The position numbers and the translations under genes are program-made. The notes under the pieces were generated by a model that had not been told where the DNA came from, did no database searches, and saw only the letters and a program-made list of their open reading frames with translations. A stretch of DNA of 64,000 nt, from positions 124,001 to 188,000 of the forward strand of contig VXBP01004611.1 in assembly GCA_013400115.1 (NCBI GenBank), read 5' to 3'. This document shows positions 10,032 through 18,845 of the stretch, one piece after another. Every line of letters begins with the position of its first letter. Within the stretch, counting starts at the first letter, position 1. The DNA comes from Rhinopomastus cyanomelas (Eukaryota > Chordata > Aves > Bucerotiformes > Rhinopomastidae).

Positions 10032-11468
10032 CCCTCACAGCCAGAGCACAAGTGGGACCTGGCACCTCGGTCTGATGTGATGCCACAGCCTCTGGGTCAC
10101 AAACACTCTGAGCTACAGCAGGCTGAAGGCTGCTGAGGTTAAAACCAGGGACTCCTCCCTGCTTACCCCATCTCCACACTCCTCCTGTGCCCCCAGGGGT
10201 GGACCCAGCACCCCCAGGGTACCAACCTGCACAACCCACCTCTACATTCAGAAAAACCCAGAAAAGGGCAAACTAAACCCTGTGCCTTCAGTAAGAGTCC
10301 CTCAGGCCTTGCTGACAAAGACAGCTTGGGTTTTGGAAAGCAGATGTGCAAAGCCCTATCAACCGCTCCTCCTCCCGGGCTGTCACCTGGCCCTCGTGTG
10401 AGTGTGAGCAGCCCCGCTGGCCGCACACGTTCAGCGCGCGGTGCGGTCGCTGAGACCTCTCTCGATTTAATGAAGCACCAACGAGACGCTCAAAACAAAC
10501 ACCGCTCTTTGGCCGTCCCTCGGGCGCGCCTGGAGCCGCGCAAAGCGTTCGACGGGACTGCTGGAAGACGGGGACGCTACAAAACACAGAGCCACATGGC
10601 TTGCACGCAGTTCCACGATCAATCGGCATCAAATTAAAAGCAGGAGTTAGCACCGAGGTTGAAATGAAACACAGATAGTGATTGTGAGCACTTACGAGTT
10701 TGGGTCACGCCTGAGCAAGGAAATGATGCTAAGAGCTATAATTGGTTCTCTTTCAAAGGAGCCTTTAATAAGAGCTCCAGATATCTTCAGAAGAGCCCCA
10801 GAGCTCATCCCCAAAGACCAGCAGAAGGCAGCGAGGTGGGGAGGGGGGTGCATGGCAGGGGCTGCCTTTCCCACCTGAGACATTTTGCTGCTACTGCCTC
10901 CATTTCCTAGGTCTGTGCAATGGCCCAACGCTCCCAGTAGCTTTGAGGCTGGATCAAAGCAAGGCACGGCAAGGCACTGGCAGACCCTGCACATCGCTGC
11001 AGAAAGCAAAGCAGGATCCACCTGTGACAATTTAAAGGAGCCTGCAGCGTGCTGAACCTAATCCTGGCCATCTTCCTTCTTTTCACCAGCTGTTCTGTGC
11101 CAGGGTGAGGCAAGAGGGGACAACACAGCAGCCACCCTGCTGCACTCCTCCTCGTGACTGCTTCGGCGAAGGGCTGTTCCCATCGCAAGCCCTGCCTTGC
11201 ATTGTATTCGTGTGTGATTGCATTAGAGGCTTTCCTGGAAAACTCCTTTCCAGCAGATTAGCAGGTCCCTCTTCCAGCCATCACAACCCACCCCACGGTG
11301 CTGGCAGTGAGACCTTCTGGAGCCCACAAATCTGAAAGGCAGTCAGGAGGAGTTTCGGGGTGGGATGTGTGTAGGGTGAGGGCCGGTGCTGTTGCTAGTT
11401 GAATCCTCTCTGAAGGGCTGCAACATCCTCAGATGCTCGATCACTTATTTTATTACAACTTGAGAATT
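10032..11468. other. unique sequence containing a CpG island
   Basis: No gene is recognised. It contains the CpG-rich segment at about 10385-10565. Frames of 103-121 codons cross that island on both strands and look like side effects of its GC content. Confidence 0.5.
10385..10565. promoter_or_regulatory. CpG island, gene unassigned
   Basis: I count roughly 25 CpG dinucleotides in about 190 bp, including GCGCGCGG, GGGCGCGCC and CCGCGC, against a CpG-poor background. Such density in bird DNA usually marks an unmethylated promoter or enhancer. No exon can be assigned, so it is an orphan island here. Confidence 0.55.
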
Positions 11469-11540
11469 TCCTGCTGTGGCAGGGGGATTGGACTAGAAGA
11501 TCTTTCGAGGTCTCTTCCAATCCCTAATGATTCTGTGATT
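11469..11540 (+). mobile_element. CR1 group A 3' end, very short
   Basis: TCCTGCTGTGGCAGGGGGAT through TTCCAATCCCTAATGATTCT to GTGATT: only the last ~70 bp of a plus-strand CR1. The 3' flank is the 32-bp sequence shared with the CR1 at 9637. Confidence 0.95.
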
Positions 11541-11572
11541 CTTGTCAAATCTACCGGTGCCTTCGGGCAGTG
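11541..11572 (+). repeat. 32-bp CR1 3'-flank repeat, copy 2
   Basis: CTTGTCAAATCTACCGGTGC and the next 12 bases follow the CR1 3' end directly and match the inverted copy at 9604-9635 with one mismatch. After 11572 the similarity ends. Confidence 0.93.
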
Positions 11573-11849
11573 CCCTAGAAAACCTGATCTCCTTTGAAAG
11601 CAAGTGAAGCACACAAAGCCAACAGCTAGAGGTGCAGGGCTCCGTGGACATGAGGGTGTTTGGCGTGCTATGAGGGTTTGGGGTTTGCTCAGGAACTTCT
11701 GCCACTGAGAACTGAGGGACAGACAGAGCAAACAGGACTGGACACTTCTTGTGGTTGGGAAAAACTTGGAACTCGCTGCTGCTCTCATCAGACTATGAAA
11801 ATACTCTCAGTAACAGATGAGATGTGGGAAGCACCTTATATGTCCTTAG

Positions 11850-12099
11850 GCGACAAGACTAGGGGCAATGGAGCAAAGCTGGAGATGGGTAGATTTAGAG
11901 TGGATGTGAGGAGGAAGTTCTTCACCATGAGAGTGGTCAGAGCCTGGAATGGGTTGCCCAGGGAGGTTGTTGGGGTCCCATCCCTGGAGGTGTTTAAGGC
12001 CAGGCTGGATGAGGCTCTGGCCAGCCTGGTCTATAGTGGGGGGTTTGGAACTGGATGATCAGGTGGTCCCTTCCAACGCTAAGTGACTCTATGATTCCA
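11850..12099 (+). mobile_element. CR1 fragment (older subfamily)
   Basis: From GACTAGGGGCAATGGAGCAA through GGTGTTTAAGGCCAGGCTGG to TAAGTGACTCTATGATTCCA. This subfamily carries the GGCCAGGCTGGATGAGGCTC block, unlike group A. The plus frame still reads ORF2-like sequence (FRVDVRRKFFTMRVVRAWNG) before the stop. A group A 3' end follows 16 bp later. Confidence 0.93.
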
Positions 12100-12115
12100 T
12101 AACTTCTCCAGTGAA

Positions 12116-12201
12116 GTGATCCTGCTGTGGCAGGGGGATTGGACTAGATGATCTTTCGGGGTCCCTTGCAATCCCTAATGATTCTGAGATTCTATGATTC
12201 T
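12116..12201 (+). mobile_element. CR1 group A 3' end, abutting an older CR1
   Basis: GTGATCCTGCTGTGGCAGGG through the group A end to TCTATGATTC. It lies immediately after the terminal repeats of the older CR1. A 12-bp piece at 12104-12115 (TCTCCAGTGAAG) matches the reverse complement of upstream CR1 sequence and could be a tiny inverted 5' end. Confidence 0.93.
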
Positions 12202-14118
12202 AAGTCACCAGCCCATACACCTTTCTCAGGAGCATCACAAGCTCCTCCAAATGACCACCACCTCTCCTACAGCAACCTCATCAGATTTGATTCTTTAGGG
12301 ATTACAAACCTTCTCATTTTCTGCTTGTTTATGTCCATTTGCTCTGCTGCCAAAACCCATCTTGTGGAGTGTTTTATACCCTTATTTTCTAAAGAAACAT
12401 CAGGTTGTCTCCAAGCTCTATGTCCTTTAGCTTGAGCCATGCTTTGACAGGCGTGTTACAGACCCCTCACGTGTCAAAAAAGTCCTTGTCTGGCTTTTAA
12501 AGTCCTATTTCAACAAGTCCTTCCATCAAACTGGGGGCAGGAAAAGACAAGGTAAAGCGCACAGAGTAGGCTTTTGCCCCATCTTTTAAAGAGAAACCCA
12601 TCCACCATCCATCACTGGCCCAGACAAAGCGTCAGTTTGGGTCTGCGGTGAATTATCACCTTTTCAGCTGGTAGAACTTCACTCCCTCTTGCAGAAGTTG
12701 CTGCGGTGCTGCAGTGGCTGGACCCAGACAAATAGTTCCAGGGGGAGAGTGCCCCAGGGGACAGAGAGACCACACATTGTCCCCACGTGGGGACAAAGCC
12801 AAGGAGCCAGCTTCTCTTAGCTCCCCAGCTGCATCCAAATGTGGCTTAGGCCTGGAAGGGAGGTAGAAGAGAGTGTTTTTCAAGTAATAAATGAATAAAT
12901 AAGGAATAAAACAAACTCTGCCAAGGGCCACAAGTCAAAAAAACCCAGAGCGAGCCGGGGCGTTATGAAATCCGGGCAGGGTCTGAGAGTGCTTCCTTCA
13001 CTGTTTGCATTACAAGCAGAACCCAAGAAGTTCACACCTGTGCTGGGAACCCTGCCTAGAAAAAGCCCAGCCAAGTACTTGAAACAAACACATTTTCAGA
13101 CTTCTCTAACCCCGAGGCGTTTTCGCAGGGATTGCCAAGGCTCCAAGTCGAAGTGCAGAGAGGAGAACAAACAAAACAACCCTCGGCCAAGCCCAGCTCG
13201 CCTGCCTTGCGCAGAGCCACCCCAGTGGGATGACCACAGCTGGGACACGAGGAGCTGGGATGGGCTGCGGATGGGTTTCCTAACGAAAAGGCTCCTCCAG
13301 CACCCCAGTCTCACCTCCTGCTGTGGCCGTCATAGGGAGGAGCATTATCAGCTCGGCATCTCCAAGAGGACCAGAGAAGCACCCTGATTTCTCTGGCCTC
13401 TGGAGCTAAGCAGGACTAGATAACGATGTTGCGCAACGCTGCCATGAACTGTAGGTCTGGAATGAGGAGCTGTGAGTGCAGCAAGTGTGCTGCGACGGGG
13501 GAGGTAATCTGCATCTGCTCGCTCCCTCGGCGGGGTCTGCCAGTAGCTTAGTAACTCCGTGTCACCAAAACATTGATAGGGTTTCCAGCCCGGCAGAGCT
13601 CCTGGCTGCATAGAGACCAACTGGATCAACAAACAAAGCCACCTCTCCGTGCAGCTCTCTGTTTATTGAAGAGCATCTTCCTGAAAGAAATGAGAAGGTG
13701 GTTCCATCGCTATTTATAGAACAATTCCAGCACGAGCCGCTGCAGAGAGCCCCCGTGTCCTCCTGCTCCGTGCAGATGCCTGGGCTGTGTTTCTGCAGTC
13801 CACCTTGCTCAGGGTGCGTGGCTGGCTCCTGCCAAGTGGTAGCCAGGCGCTGGCGCAGACACAGACCTCTTGGACGGCTGGACTTGCTGTGTGGTCCTGC
13901 TCTTCAAAGCACGAGGACTCAAGCTCAGACCCATGCGGCGGGTAGGAGATGCCAGTAGGTGGTTTGTCAAGAGGAGAAACCTCCCCGATAGCCATCCCAC
14001 AAGGAGCTGGACTGTGCTGAAGGCCACATGGTGTGATTTCTGCCTCACTCAGAGAAGGCACAGGAAGGGGACCTGGCCTGATGTGAAGCCAGACACCCAA
14101 GTTCACTCAGTCACATTA
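12202..14118. other. unique sequence, no feature seen
   Basis: About 1.9 kb without a recognised repeat. Frames of 130-140 codons (12965-13387 plus, 13714-14106 minus) overlap shadows on the other strand and show no domains. Confidence 0.5.
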
Positions 14119-14609
14119 TAGAGTCACTGGATCACAGAACCTTTAAGGTTGGGAAGGACGTCTAAGATCATCAAGTCCAACCTTCAACCCAACAGCTCGA
14201 TGACCACTAGACCATGTCCCAAAGCACCACATCTGCTCGCCTTTCAACCACCTCCAGGGTTGGTGACTCCATCACTCCTCTGAGCAGCCTGTTCCAAGTT
14301 TAACTACTCTTTCACTACAGAATGTTTTCCTAATTTCCAATCTGAACTTCCCCTGGGATAACTTGTGTCCATTTCCTCTTGTCCTGTCATCAGTTATTTA
14401 GGAGAAGAGTCCAACACTGGCCTCCCTACAGCCTCCTTTCAGGTAGCTGTAAAGGGCAGCAAGGTCTCCTCTCAGGCTAAACAATCTCAACTCCCTCAGT
14501 CTCTACTCATAAATCATGTTCTCCGCTCCCTTAACCAACTGCATTGCCCTCCTCTGTACTCACTCCAACACCTCAATGTCTTTCTTGGACTGTGGTGCCC
14601 AAAATGCTC
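14119..14609 (-). mobile_element. CR1 fragment, ~490 bp (older, diverged)
   Basis: A minus-strand CR1 read from its 3' end (plus strand ATCACAGAACCTTTAAGGTT) through CTGAGCAGCCTGTTCCAAGT and the ORF2-tail equivalents to CTTTCTTGGACTGTGGTGCC. Divergence and small indels put it among the older copies. Confidence 0.9.
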
Positions 14610-16719
14610 CCTACAGAGAAAGACAGAGGTTGTTGTTCCAGGCAAGTCAGAAGCTCCAGCAGATAAAGCCAAGCATCAATGTGAAGCATGAATGGATGGT
14701 AGAGCCATCGGAGGTGGGTATAGGCTCTCACACGCCTGACAGATGTCACCAAGAGCCTCGCAGTCCTGTGTGGAGACTGCTGGCCTCACCACCTCAGCAC
14801 TGCCAACAGACACTCTTGATGGGAACAAACAAGACAGCCACACTGGCCCCTTGGCAAAGCTAAGGTGACAAAAGACTGCTGCCATCACTCATTCTCAGCT
14901 TCTTTTGAACACAGGATGACACACTGCCTGGGTAAAACTAATCCTTGCCTTACAACCTTTGGATTTGAGGATGGACAACTAAAACCAACCTCTGAACCCA
15001 GTCTGCTGCCATCACAAAGGACCTTGTAAAATCCCTTTCAAAAGCCAAAAAAGCTCTGTTTAGAAAACTAAGTTGGTTTGGCTGTCATTATTCATCCCAG
15101 GCTCGTAGGAGATGAGGGGTTCTAAAAGCTGGGCTCAGTCCACCAGCATCCCCCTTCCCTTCCAGGCCTTGAATCCTCTTGCAGAGAAAGACACCAGCAG
15201 CAGGGCTGCAGCAATATCCACTGCTGGGGACGTTTGGAATCTTCACTGAGATGTTTTAGGTGCAACCCCAGCTAAGGATAAAAGGGAGTATTTGAAACCT
15301 CCTGCGCCACGTAAGCTGACACAGAGCTCCTGCTCCTGTGCATGGTTTATGAGCTCAGGGTGAAGAGCAGAGAAGTGGACATCCTCAGCTCCTGCTGTGT
15401 CAGGGAAGAGGCAGTAACACGCTGCTACGCCTCCAGTTTCTAGGTCTTCTGGGTGAGGATTCAGAGCCCTTGCTCAGTTAGCCAAACCTGTTAGCATCCA
15501 GATCCCACCTTCTCCTCTGAGCATCCACAATCTAAATTCCTCAAAGGAAAGACACTTAGAGACAACACAGGGAGTAAAGGACCTTCACAAACCTTCCCCC
15601 GCAGGGCAGGGTTGCTCCCACACTAACCCTGCAGTTTTCCATGGAGGGTGACTGAGGTTTATTGCTGATCTTCATCCCGCCAGCCTGGCCTGTCCTGGCT
15701 GGCTTTGTGCTCTCCGCTGCTGCTGGCATCTAAAGCAACCTGATCTGTGCCCAAGTGATGCCAACATAGGTCAGACTCTGCATCTGTACTGATGACACCG
15801 CTCCCAGGCAGCTCCCTGCACCCAGCATCTGCTTTTGTTCTCTCTCTGAAAACGTGATTGTGTGTTTGTGACTGCTGCACCCTCGACAGAGTCTCAACAG
15901 CTCTGCTAGTGTCTGGGCTCCTGAGGGAATAAACAGAGAGGGGAGAAAGAGCCAAAACACCAGGGGCAACGAGAGAGGAGACAGGGAGCTGCCAGAAAAG
16001 ACTCCCTCCTGCTTGTTCAGACAAAGCTTGTCTTGCGGCCAGAAGTGGCAGAAAAATGCTGCCCTGTAAAAGCAGGCAGGGAGCAAGTGAAGCGAGAGAT
16101 GCCCCTTGCTGCCACTGGACACTTGGCTCTGCCTGCAGGGAGCCCGTCTGGCTCTGCTGGGCCAGGCACATGGGGAACGGGCACACCAGGTGCCCAAGTG
16201 GCTGAGAGGGCCATTAGCACCCTGTTGTGCTCAATGGAAGGGAGGAACAGTGAGAGACACCCAACCTTCCATCTTCATAAATCGTCTCTCCTGGCACTGA
16301 AGTGGAGAAGGAGCTTCAGTAAACAGTCCTTTTTTAAAAGCTTCTGTCGCCATCTTTTCTGGATTAAACCGGGCCGTCTGTCTCCAATCTAAATGTTCAA
16401 CGTGTCTGCAGAAGCCCCGAGTGGAGCCTGGGATAGCGTCTGGGTTTGAAAATACTCCGCTTGAAAATCCCACAAGGTTCGAAGCTCTTCAAGCAGAGCC
16501 CACCAGAGCTGCTGATAGACATCCCTCCTGTGGGCCGTTGGCTCGCTGCTGAGCTGGGACGCAGCAGAACGTCTGACGATCGTCCAGTGGTTTGGAGAAG
16601 ACAGGGTGGCCGAGCAGAGGAGATGTGCAGCTGCAAGTCAGGAGACTCAGACCAAGCTACCAGCTCCACAAATCTGGCTACGTTGTGTCCTTTCTCCATT
16701 TATTGCTGACAGCATGATA

Positions 16720-16880
16720 AAGCCTTTTGCAGCATCAATCATCTTAAAACAATAAAACCCATGAAACAGACCAAACATTTTGCTTCCAAACACATCATCA
16801 TTAGTGACTTCAGATCTGTATCGGCCATAAGCACGACTTTATGATGATAAAGTGGGGTCTATCGGTCCAATACTCTTAGC
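16720..16880. other. possible conserved noncoding element
   Basis: By eye only. Non-repetitive AT-rich sequence with ATCAATCATCTTAAAACAAT and TTTATGATGATAAAG words, unlike the GC-richer surroundings. No frame is convincing. Cross-species alignment is needed. Confidence 0.2.
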
Positions 16881-17340
16881 AAAGGCTACTTTAACGAGCT
16901 GGAATTTGTTCCCCTGAACTACCACACGCAGTCACCACTGAAGAAGATGGAGATGACTTGATGGGACACAAGAGCACACAGAGGATTCTCTGCAACTCGA
17001 AAACTGAGTTGATGACTGCGCATATGTAATGCTCCTGGATGTTTTTAATTCTGAGAAGCTGCTCGGAGGGTTGTGCTTGGGATGTCCAGAGTGAAGTCTT
17101 CTGTGAGTAATTAAACCACAGAGGCAACCCAGCTGAACCAGCGCAGCGATGCCGCTTTGCAAAGACTGAACCAGCTACCAATTACTTGGTCTTGGTGGCT
17201 ATTGCCCTTTTTGTACTTGGCAGCCCAGCACCAAACTCCATAATGAAGTCAACTTCGGCTCCAAGAGTCCAACTTTCCTGCCAGCTGTTATTAAGTAATG
17301 ACTTAATCACATGGGTTTTTTATTTCTGCCTTTTTTTTCT

Positions 17341-17357
17341 CCCCCCCCCCCCCCCCC
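17341..17357. repeat. poly-C homopolymer (17 C)
   Basis: Seventeen consecutive C follow a T-rich tract at 17331-17338. Such runs are prone to length error in assemblies and can form G-quadruplex on the opposite strand. Confidence 0.95.
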
Positions 17358-18021
17358 GCATGGGAATGTGGAGCTCAGCTTCTACTCATTCTCGTGGCAA
17401 TGACATCCTGGCGTCGGCGCTTGCGTGCTGCTGCCAGCGAAGCCTGACGAACTGAGTATCAGGGAAACGGGATGCGAAGGGCGTGATCGCGACTCAGGCA
17501 AATTCATGTCAAATTCTCAATGAACATTCAAGACAGTTCCGTGGCACTCGGCCATCGCCAGCGTTTTGGGCTTCTCCCATCAGTTCTGCAGCCAGTTGTG
17601 GGGAAGGGGAAGCGTTTCACTCTTCACATGGGGGTTCTCAACCCTTCCCTGCTAAATTAGGACCCACATGAATTTTCTCCAAATGCTTTGCAACACTTGG
17701 AATGGCCTGTAGACATCCCGAACGCAACCCGCGACCCAAGGCACGGCCCCCAGGCGTCCTTCATACGATTTACCCCTGTGGTCTGAAAACAGGGCACACA
17801 GCAGCATCTCCAAATAATTTCAGGTCATCTTTGCGGAGGACCAAGGGCACATGGGACAGTGCCTTTCTCACAAAGACTTTACCCCTGCAAAACCAGCTCA
17901 GGTTTGGAGAGCACCTGGTGCAGGGCAGAGAGCCATAGCTCAGCCAGACCGTGCTCCCAGCCACTAACGGTATTTTCTCGCATCGGCACAAGTTCTAACA
18001 GAACCCTTGGACATTTCTACT

Positions 18022-18052
18022 TTGTTCGTGAGAGCCTCGCTGTCACGAACAA
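18022..18052. other. perfect inverted repeat / hairpin
   Basis: The 10-base arms TTGTTCGTGA (18022-18031) and TCACGAACAA (18043-18052) are exact reverse complements around an 11-base loop. The arms contain CpG. No gene context explains it. Confidence 0.75.
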
Positions 18053-18669
18053 GACAGATAGCATTTGCTCTCTGCAATGAGTGCGACAATAAAACACGAG
18101 CAAGCACGCTGTAAAAATTAAATAGCACATCCATTACATCACAGCAGCCACACTGCCAGGGCACTGGGCTTGTTGGAAAGCAGGAAAGGCTCTTGAAATT
18201 CAGTCAGCTGGTGATACTGCAAGAGGTCAGGTCATGTCCCTAAAACATGTCTTTTCCCTGTGAAAACATGGCTTGCAAGAGGTTAATGAACCAGCCGCTG
18301 CTGCAAGGAAGCGGTAGTGCCCGAGCACCACCTTCTCTCCGGTGAGGGACATCACCATGTCAGTGTTTTCCTGTATGGATGTGAGGACGCTGTTTGGACT
18401 TGGTCCCAAAGACAATGCTCAGTTATAATTGTCACAGCTCCAGCTTGGAGCTTGCTGGGGCCCTCACAGATCCACAAAAGCTTTATCGTGTTATTTCACA
18501 GACACAAAAAGCACAGAGCACACTGGGCAGACTCCCAGCAAGGAGAGGAGAGGGCTCAGGCCCCAGAACCCTAACCAGCCACCAGTCAACTCTAAGCTGG
18601 GCACACTGAAGGAGCTGGTGACCCTTCCCAGGGACAAGGTGTCAGCAGTGCTTGTCTGCACCAGATATT

Positions 18670-18845
18670 CACAGAATCACAGAATGTTACAGGTTGGAAG
18701 GGACCTCGAAAGATTATCTAAGTCCAACCCCACCCACTAGAGCAAGGTAAGCCTACAGTACTGTCTCAAGATGTCCTACATGGGGCTCAAACCTATGACC
18801 CCAGGAATTCAGAGTCCCATGCTCTACCAACTGAGCCAACCAGGT
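18670..18845 (-). mobile_element. SINE-like element: tRNA-Lys-like head, CR1-like tail
   Basis: On the minus strand the unit starts with a 74-nt tRNA-like head (18845 down to 18772). Next come about 30 nt of unassigned linker and then a CR1-like 3' end (about 18742 down to 18670) ending ACATTCTGTGATTCTGTG. The head has an A box (TGGCTCAGTTGG), a B box (GGTTTGAGCCC, one change from GGTTCGANNCC) and the stretch GAGCATGGGACTCT typical of tRNA-Lys(CUU). My hand alignment to vertebrate tRNA-Lys(CUU), recalled from memory, gives about 15 differences plus one insertion over 73 positions, mostly C-T or G-A changes. Head and tail share one orientation, as expected for a Pol III SINE mobilised by CR1. 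Only one copy is in this window, so family status is inference. Confidence 0.72.
18772..18845 (-). pseudogene. tRNA-Lys-derived sequence (SINE head)
   Basis: The cloverleaf can still be drawn. The D arm GCTC/GAGC is intact. The anticodon arm TGGGA/TTCCT has one T-T mismatch and a G-T pair. The T arm ATAGG/CCCAT has one mismatch. The acceptor arms (ACCTGGT and GTAGGAC) barely pair. The anticodon position reads CTG where tRNA-Lys has CTT. It is not a working tRNA gene. Confidence 0.75.

Larger units (their letters stand above)
14610..18669. other. unique sequence, no CR1
   Basis: Four kilobases without recognisable CR1. It includes a poly-C tract (17341-17357), a possible conserved block (16720-16880) and a perfect hairpin (18022-18052). 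The longest frame is 175 codons on the minus strand (15659-16186); it has no recognised domain and is shadowed by a 155-codon frame in another register. Confidence 0.5.

Noticed and set aside
15659..16186. 175-codon minus-strand frame with an overlapping 155-codon frame
   Set aside because: Two long frames in different registers over the same GC-rich DNA argue for chance openness. No known family.
18772..18845. Functional tRNA gene
   Set aside because: The acceptor arms do not pair, the anticodon arm has mismatches, the variable loop has an insertion, and the sequence continues into a CR1-like tail. It is a derived SINE head or pseudogene.
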